64,000 bases of DNA from Lonicera japonica (taxonomy: Eukaryota > Streptophyta > Magnoliopsida > Dipsacales > Caprifoliaceae). The position numbers were made by a program, and so were the translations under genes. The notes below the pieces were generated by a model. The model did not search any database. It saw only the letters and a program-made list of their open reading frames with translations, and was not told where the DNA came from. The DNA lies in contig CM038467.1 in NCBI GenBank assembly GCA_021464415.1, positions 68,333,393-68,397,392 of the forward strand. Reading direction: 5' to 3'. Below are positions 58,010 to 64,000 of this stretch, piece after piece (position 1 is the stretch's first letter; each line of letters begins with the position of its first letter).

Positions 58010-58360
58010 AAATTTAAAAGTAGTAAGTGACCTAGCGGTTAAATATATCTTAATACTTATGATAAGTGCAATAGTTCAAATCACGTTACAAGCTCGCAGG
58101 TTATAATCGAAAACTCGACACGATTTCAAATTAACAAGTTGTCTTTCGATTTTGTATAATAGTAGATGATATTATCATTAAAGCAAAATATACAATTTTT
58201 GTATTTAGTTTTTGTCAATAGTGACATGTTACTATTATCTATATTGCGAAAATACGGAATAACCTATCGTTGGGTACTTTATCTCCCTTGAGAAAATAAC
58301 TGATCGCCAGTGTGAAAATTAGTATCTATCTTTACATAATTAGTAAGTGATTGTTATATT
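58010..58360 (+). repeat. Repeat R3 copy 1, SINE-like
   Basis: A tRNA-like head: GTGACCTAGCGGTTAAATAT (A-box-like) and, 40 bases on, ATAGTTCAAATCACG (B-box-like). A tail with GTATTTAGTTTTTGTCAATA follows. The same sequence lies at 58965-59640 in the same orientation. Confidence 0.5.
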
Positions 58361-58639
58361 TGACAGTAGACAACCATTTACCATAGCCGATGGACTGTGC
58401 ATCAGCTGTACACGACCAATTCACAGAATATCAGCCTTTTATTTCTATTTTTTTAAAATGTATAAAAGATATACAGAATATCGGCCGTGATTTTTTTTCC
58501 CACAACCGATACTCAATGCATCGTCTGTGTCCATTATACATCATTCTTTACCTTTTTAAGTGTAAACAAAATTGAAATGGTAGGCTAAATATATACTTTT
58601 AGCCTACCATTTTAACTTACTACTGCAGATGGTCTAACA

Positions 58640-58695
58640 AGCTAATAATCGATACAACTTAGTTTAACTACAATTGGTATACTGTACCAGTTTTT
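58640..58695. repeat. Half of a foldback element
   Basis: TAATAATCGATACAACTTAG and GTTTAACTACAATTGGTAT match one arm of the foldback at 59746-59877. The second arm is missing. Confidence 0.5.
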
Positions 58696-58964
58696 TTTTT
58701 TAATAAATGTACTTATAAGTGACCAAAAATTTAGGCTCAACCTACAATGAAAAACAGTGGTTAGTAAGTTCAATGGAGTGGTTAAATATGTAAAGATGTA
58801 CATGAGATTTTTGTTTAAGGATGGTTCCCCTAACCAATGAATAATAGGCCTAGAATACCTCCACCCTATGTGTGTATGTATATTTGTTATTTAACTCTTA
58901 AGGCAATTTATGATGAAGAAGACAAGTTACTAACTCGCTACTCCTACACCTAGTTTTTCAAAAC

Positions 58965-59640
58965 CAGAAGTAGTAATTGACCTAGAGGTTGAATACGTAT
59001 TAATACTCACGACAAGTGCAATAGTTCGAATCACATTATCGTATAATAGTAAATGATATTATTGTTATAGAAAAATATACAATTTTTGTATTTAGTTTTT
59101 GTCAATAGTGACATGTTACCTGTTGGAGGTAAATCTACAATTACACTCCTCTCTATGGTGAATCTGGAGGGTATATCTGGTGTGCAGGTTATCGAATACC
59201 ATGGCGCTCTAATGAGCCTTGCGTATAAGAAAATAAAGTTGCGCCTTCGCTAATAGCTATAGCTTTTGTCACAATGGTAAGCGCTTGATCCTCATAATTA
59301 GTATCAGAGCAGGTCATGGGTTCGATACCTGGGGCACGCCATTGTGGGGGGGGATTGTTGGAGGTAAATCCACAATTGCGCTCCTCTCCATGGTGAATCC
59401 GAAGGATATATCTGGTGTGCGGATTGCGCTCCTCCCCGTGGTGAATTCGGAGGGTATATCTGGTGTGCATTTGGCGTAATGGTAAGCGCTTGATCCTCAC
59501 ATACCATTATCTATGTTACAAAAATACAAAATAACCCATCGTCGAGTACTTTCTCTCTCTAAAAAATAACTCATCGCTGGTGTAAAAATTAGTACCTATC
59601 TTTACATAATTGGTAACTCTCATTTACAAATTTGTACACA
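58965..59640 (+). repeat. Repeat R3 copy 2, split by a SINE
   Basis: Direct homologue of 58010-58360: GACCTAGAGGTTGAATACG, then ATAGTTCGAATCACATTAT, then GTATTTAGTTTTTGTCAATA. It is interrupted after GTGACATGTTACC (about 59121) and resumes at ATTATCTATGTTAC (about 59504). Confidence 0.6.
59121..59503 (+). mobile_element. tRNA-derived SINE with internal duplication
   Basis: About 383 bp inserted into R3 copy 2, with TACC at both edges. It contains a pol III promoter: an A-box-like CACAATGGTAAGCGCTTG at 59271 and B box GGTCATGGGTTCGATACC. The GTTGGAGGTAAATC(C/T)ACAATT unit occurs both before (59122) and after (59357) the tRNA-like part. A second A-box-like GCGTAATGGTAAGCGCTTGA lies at the right end. 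The element therefore looks like a permuted or dimeric copy. No protein. Confidence 0.7.
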
Positions 59641-59745
59641 ATCATCCATTGCATCAAAATCCTAAGTGGTGGTGGGTTTAGGATTTAATTATAGATAAAG
59701 AAATTTGCCTAAACATGAAAAAAAATAAAAATGTACGTGACATGT

Positions 59746-59877
59746 TAATAACCGATGCAACTTAGTTTAACTAAAATTGATACATGGTAGCAATTTTATC
59801 TTTTTTATTTTTTAAATATATTTGTGTTATGCACCCATATACCAATTTTAGTTAAACAAAGTTGCACCGGTTATTAC
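59746..59877. mobile_element. Short foldback element with 40-base arms
   Basis: Left arm TAATAACCGATGCAACTTAG with TTTAACTAAAATTGATACAT; right arm is its inverse (ACCAATTTTAGTTAAAC, GTTGCACCGGTTATTA). A non-autonomous MITE is the simplest reading. No target duplication was fixed. Confidence 0.65.
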
Positions 59878-59880
59878 CGT

Positions 59881-60461
59881 ATATATTAAAGGCTTCATAT
59901 TAACATGTATCTTAAAGGTATATATATATATATATATATTAAAAAAGACATATATATATACAGGGAAAGGCTCAAGTTAAATTGGCGTAAGATTAATAAG
60001 TTTTATATTCATCAATAAATTTTTCTCAAATTCATAATTTATCAATCATACCAATAAATAAGCTAAGCGTGCAAAGTTTCAAATAAATCTAATATTTGTA
60101 ACTATATATACTCACTACACTTACTTTTATTTAATTTTTGTAAGGTTCATATTTTAATATATAATATGATTATGATAAGAGACTTACAGTTTAGGGCTTA
60201 TAGAATTAATATAAATTATTAAAGGGTATAAAACTTTATTATTTTATACCAAGTGTAAATTGAACATTCCTCATATATATATATAATAAATCTTAAACCT
60301 TAACATAAATTGAATGTGATACAAAGTTTCATATAATTAATGAAGAATTTATTCTTTCTATCCGCAATAATTTTAAAATTTCATCTTAATGTTTTCCAAT
60401 TTGATGTATCCAAAATTTTGCATTAGTTGGGGAACATATAAATGTGAGTTGAAAAATTTAT
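59881..60461. other. Intergenic AT-rich DNA
   Basis: Several TA runs (about 59921-59960, 60275-60287). No gene supported. Confidence 0.4.
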
Positions 60462-60590
60462 TGGTGCGGGTGGCTCAGACATTGATTTTTTAAATCTTGT
60501 GTTTGAATTTTATTAATGGTGGGTGGGGGCACCGTCTTGATTTGGAGAGTAAGACCATTTGGTAGGGTAGGAATTAGAAACAAGCAAGCA
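60462..60590 (+). mobile_element. Possible tRNA-derived SINE fragment
   Basis: GGTGCGGGTGGCTCAGACAT (A-box region) followed by a degraded B box (TGTGTTTGAATTTT), then GCACCGTCTTGATTTGGAGA. The layout is SINE-like; the ends are not resolved. Confidence 0.35.
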
Positions 60591-60622
60591 CGTTGTTACA
60601 GACAACTACTCATGTTCTTTTC

Positions 60623-60624
<2 letters not shown>

Positions 60625-60666
<42 letters not shown>

Positions 60667-60668
60667 GT
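60625..60668 (+). repeat. Simple repeat (TATATG)n
   Basis: About seven units of the hexamer TATATG/ATGTAT. Confidence 0.9.
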
Positions 60669-60764
60669 ATAACGTCACATTACAAATATATTTTAATCAA
60701 AATTAAATGGTCAAATGATTTTTCTTTTTTCTTTGTTGACGATATATTTATATGCAGCGTTTAG

Positions 60765-61970
60765 ATTAACTTTTGCGAATTTCGATTAATTCTTGTTTAT
60801 TGTTAATATCTGTCTCTGACCACAATAGGTTCATCACGGTTAGAATTCGACTTGAAAATTTCTGATAAAGTTTCGCAACAAAGATGGACAAAACATTGAA
60901 ACACTGCTTATGATTAATGGTTGAATTGATTGAATTGAAAATAATTGGGTATTTGTGAGGCAAGAGACAACAATTTGACTAATTAAAATCTTAGGACGTG
61001 CCAGCAAATAATTGTTGTTCTAAACTTCATTCATTGATTCGTTCAATCGCTACTTTGATAGATTCTCCGCGTTGTTCTTTTTAAGGCATCTCACATGCCA
61101 CAAATTATGCTAAGCTATATAACAACTTCAATCATTTCTTTATACTTTTTTTTTTTTAACTTATTTAAAAAGAAGTTATATTTGAGAAACACTCCAATCG
61201 TTGATTTAATTTTTCTTATGTTTGACAATACTTTTAGAGAGAAATACTCTCTAATCGCGATTTTCCTCAAACAATAAGACAAATTTGAGGGTATAAAAGT
61301 TATTTCATAATAAAACTACTAAACACAAGATTTGGAAGTTTATTTGGAGACCCCTCTCTATTCTTTAAAATTTGGATGATAGGCGTGGTCGGGGTTGTAG
61401 TGAGTTTTTATAAAAATTCTCCCAAATTTTAAGTTTACAGATAGATATAGCACAGAATCGAAGTTGCTCTTACCAATTAAATAATGCAATGCACCATATT
61501 TTACTCAAATTCATTTCAACTAATGGAGTCTGAAGGGCAACAATTTTAAAAACAATACAAAAATGCATCACAAAATTGACAAGAGATAATTGTGTTTATA
61601 ATTTATTTATTTTTTTGAACAATTTTTAACACAACATCATGTCGTGTTCCATGTCCATATTGTAGCACTAAATTAGCATTATGACGTGTTAGTAAAAAAA
61701 ATGTATACATATATATATATATATATATTTACTCAGTTGTGACGTGTCTCTCAAGTTACATAAATTGTAATATATATATATACGGCCAATAAAAAAATTT
61801 ATCAAACTATATTCAAATTAAAAACACTCGAAATACATAAAACACAATACAAAGACAAAGAACTTTTTCTTTTGGTCTACTAAGACAACTTGAATTAACA
61901 TAAAACAGGGTATGTTGACTCCCTATTCACATTAATATTCATATTGATATTATCTCTAATTTAACCAACT
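60765..61970. other. Intergenic DNA
   Basis: No supported gene; a TA run lies near 61711-61728. Confidence 0.4.
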
Positions 61971-61974
61971 CTAA

Positions 61975-62220
61975 AAAGTGGTAATATTGGCACCCCAAAA
62001 ATATTTGATAACACTCTCACTTTCATTCAGTTATTCGCAACCGAATATAAACCTATATACTCAATTCTTGACAACTAAATGATGCATTATCAAATTTATA
62101 CTCGATCATTTACAACTGAATAACATAGACATTATATTACTCGATTGTCAAAAAATTAAATAAAAAAGATGAGTGTTTCTAAAAAATATTAAGAGTGTGA
62201 ATGTTTCCACTCCTTTAAAA
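61975..62220. mobile_element. Foldback MITE family M1, copy d
   Basis: TTTCATTCAGTTATTCGCAA then ATACTCGATCATTTACAACT and ATTACTCGATTGTCAAAAA. Same order of blocks as 41890-42150. Confidence 0.55.
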
Positions 62221-62639
62221 TTACATACGTAAAGTTTTATATCAAAATGTCTGAATAGTAGTTAGTAAATTAACTCATCTTATTAATTCGTATTCAACCT
62301 TTACAATTTCATTTAAAGTTTAAAGCAACTATTTTTAAGCGATTGGTACGAGAAGAAATTTAGATATCCATCTATCAATTTTCAAGGAGAGAGAGAGAGA
62401 GAGATGGTTTTTGTTGTTTTGTTGGCAGAGGTAGATAATGGGTCCCTCGCTCAACTACGGCTGTCTTGAAATTATTTTATGACCTTTTCAAATTCTTACG
62501 TACCTCCTCACCGATTAGATTGACGCGTTTTCATAGCGTACAACCGTTCTCCAGAGTTATTGATCTGATTCCTCTTTCTCGATCTCTTTATTTTCTTTAT
62601 TTAGAGCTCATAATATTTCAACTTTTATTCAATTTTTCG

Positions 62640-62800
62640 AATAAAGTATTTGTTATTTAAATTTTACAAGTTGAATATAAGTTTATATATTCGATATTTA
62701 GAGATTGTGTAATATATTGTCAAATTTATATACTTGATTTTTAACAATTGAATAAAAAGTGAGAGTAAAATTAAGTGTTTTGTAGGGTATAAATATCGCC
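62640..62800. mobile_element. Foldback MITE family M1, partial copy e
   Basis: AATATAAGTTTATATATTCG, ATATTGTCAAATTTATATAC and TTTTAACAATTGAATAAAAA follow the M1 order. Strongly diverged. Confidence 0.4.
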
Positions 62801-62854
62801 ACCTTTTAGTTAATTACACATTTAAAAAATATTTTTATTTAATGAGTTTGTATT

Positions 62855-62965
62855 CTGGTTGCTAGTCTCTTTATCCTCGTAATAAAGATGTCATGAGTTC
62901 GATTTACACGAAAGTAGTATCGATTTGCTGTTATGTCTACATATTTGTAGTAGTTGTGTGTCTAA
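62855..62965 (+). mobile_element. Possible tRNA-derived SINE fragment
   Basis: GGTTGCTAGTCTCTTTATCC (A-box-like) and, about 30 bases on, GATGTCATGAGTTCGATTTA (B-box-like). A TGTTATGTCTACATATTTGT tail follows. Confidence 0.4.
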
Positions 62966-64000
62966 TTATTCTTCTTATTTAAAATATTGATATATATATA
63001 TCAAGAAATGTGCATATATATATATTATCAATTTTTTTAGTTAACTTGATTTTCAATTGCAATTTTTGATAAAATTTGGTAAAAATTATATACTTATCAT
63101 GAAAATTGCCTCCGACAAGTTTAATTAAAAAATTCATTTGGTTACTTTTTTTCAAAAGCCCTAATATATACGGAATTGTACTTAAACTTGGTCTTTATGA
63201 AAAAAAATTCATATATATGTATATATACTAAGTTTTCATAATTTTTTTCTTATCCATCATGCGAAGAAATTTGTTTAGTAAAAAACTAAAAAGGTAATCA
63301 TAGACTCACCGATCCATTCATCTATTTTTCTATCATCTCATAAAAAACAGTAAAATTTTCAATTATTTTTCATCAAACACAACTTAGAGTTGCCGGAAAG
63401 AATTAGACTTTCTTTTAATACTTTGTATATTGGATTAAGATGTGTGCAAAAACTAATATTTTTTTCTCGGCTGAATTTAAGAGGAAAAAATTTAGGATCC
63501 AGTCTTTGCGTTTGAAACCTTTTAAGATGAGGTTTACGATTTATTTTTTTAAAGACGCAGTCCTTGGTGAAAGTTTAAGGAAGGTCTCATTGATTAACCT
63601 TTTTTTTTTCATTTTTTTTTTAACCAACATCAATTAACCTTGATGGGTTACTTGTTTTGCCAATAACAATTTGCAGAATGTCGTGTCAAAAATGAACCCG
63701 TGTTCTAGTTCAATTTTATTGTTAGAACTTGTGTTGTGCTTACCTATTATACAGAAGCACATATAATAAAGCGAATAAAATCAAGAGGGCATTTTTTTAT
63801 AAAGGACAAAGTTATTTTTCTCTTTATATTGAAGGACAAACATTTTGGTAGATTAGTTTCGAGGACACAATTCAAAAAATCCAATTTTAATTAATTTTGG
63901 ATAATGTTATAACTATTTTTAATTAATTAGCACAATTCCTAATATGCCCTTATTGAATTTAAATACCTAAGTTAAATGTCCTCAAATCAAGCAACATGAT
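62966..64000. other. Intergenic AT-rich DNA to window end
   Basis: No gene or complete element recognised. Confidence 0.4.

Noticed and set aside
59271..59345. Functional tRNA gene
   Set aside because: A and B boxes are present, but a cloverleaf with proper acceptor stem is not; it is part of a SINE.

Overview
The window is AT-rich nuclear DNA from a flowering plant, most likely a eudicot. It has GT-AG introns, a TATA box, poly(A) signals, a leucine-rich repeat extensin gene and many plant-type transposons (long-LTR retrotransposons, SINEs, hAT, Harbinger-like and Stowaway-like MITEs). I do not assign a species. Only two host genes can be supported: an alcohol-dehydrogenase-like gene (32182-36708, +, seven exons, one frameshift) and an LRR-extensin (LRX) gene (54608-56971, -, single exon). 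Almost everything else is transposon-derived or unassigned intergenic DNA.

Layout. 1-4.2 kb: an old dispersed repeat (R1) interrupted by a complete but non-coding LTR element (664-4048) that carries three different tandem arrays. 4-10 kb: sparse DNA with possible Helitron ends, a possible lone exon, a nested pair of Harbinger-like MITEs and one hAT-like end. 10.6-26.4 kb: a nested block of long LTRs, here called LTR-1 to LTR-7. Five of them have both ends and an exact 5-bp target-site duplication (TSD): LTR-3 (12153-13660, GTGAG), LTR-4 (14308-19409, ACATT), LTR-5 (15334-17594, CATCG), LTR-6 (20367-22402, GATAT) and LTR-7 (23380-26094, CCTAA). They look like solo LTRs inserted into one another. 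26.8-31.9 kb: a broken copia element (LTR, primer-binding site and partial gag, minus strand) between two copies of a foldback MITE, one of which is split by a small LTR element with a decayed gag. 32-37 kb: the ADH-like gene. 38-51 kb: a hAT MITE, a possible solo LTR, and a non-autonomous hAT element (46230-51073, TSD GTCTCGAT) carrying a nested 3.6-kb solo LTR (LTR-8). 51-54 kb: a TIR element with internal tandem repeats. 54.6-57 kb: the LRX gene. 57-64 kb: MITEs, SINEs and intergenic DNA.

The two genes show no functional link. The ADH-like gene would encode a cytosolic zinc-dependent oxidoreductase and LRX a secreted cell-wall protein. The least expected signal is in the LTRs: several related long LTRs, and an apparently unrelated copia LTR, carry pairs of short palindromes. 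These are of two sequence types (GGACCGGT-based and CCATGATCGATCATGG), and in the related LTRs they occupy the same place. In one LTR this region has become a nearly perfect 246-bp foldback.
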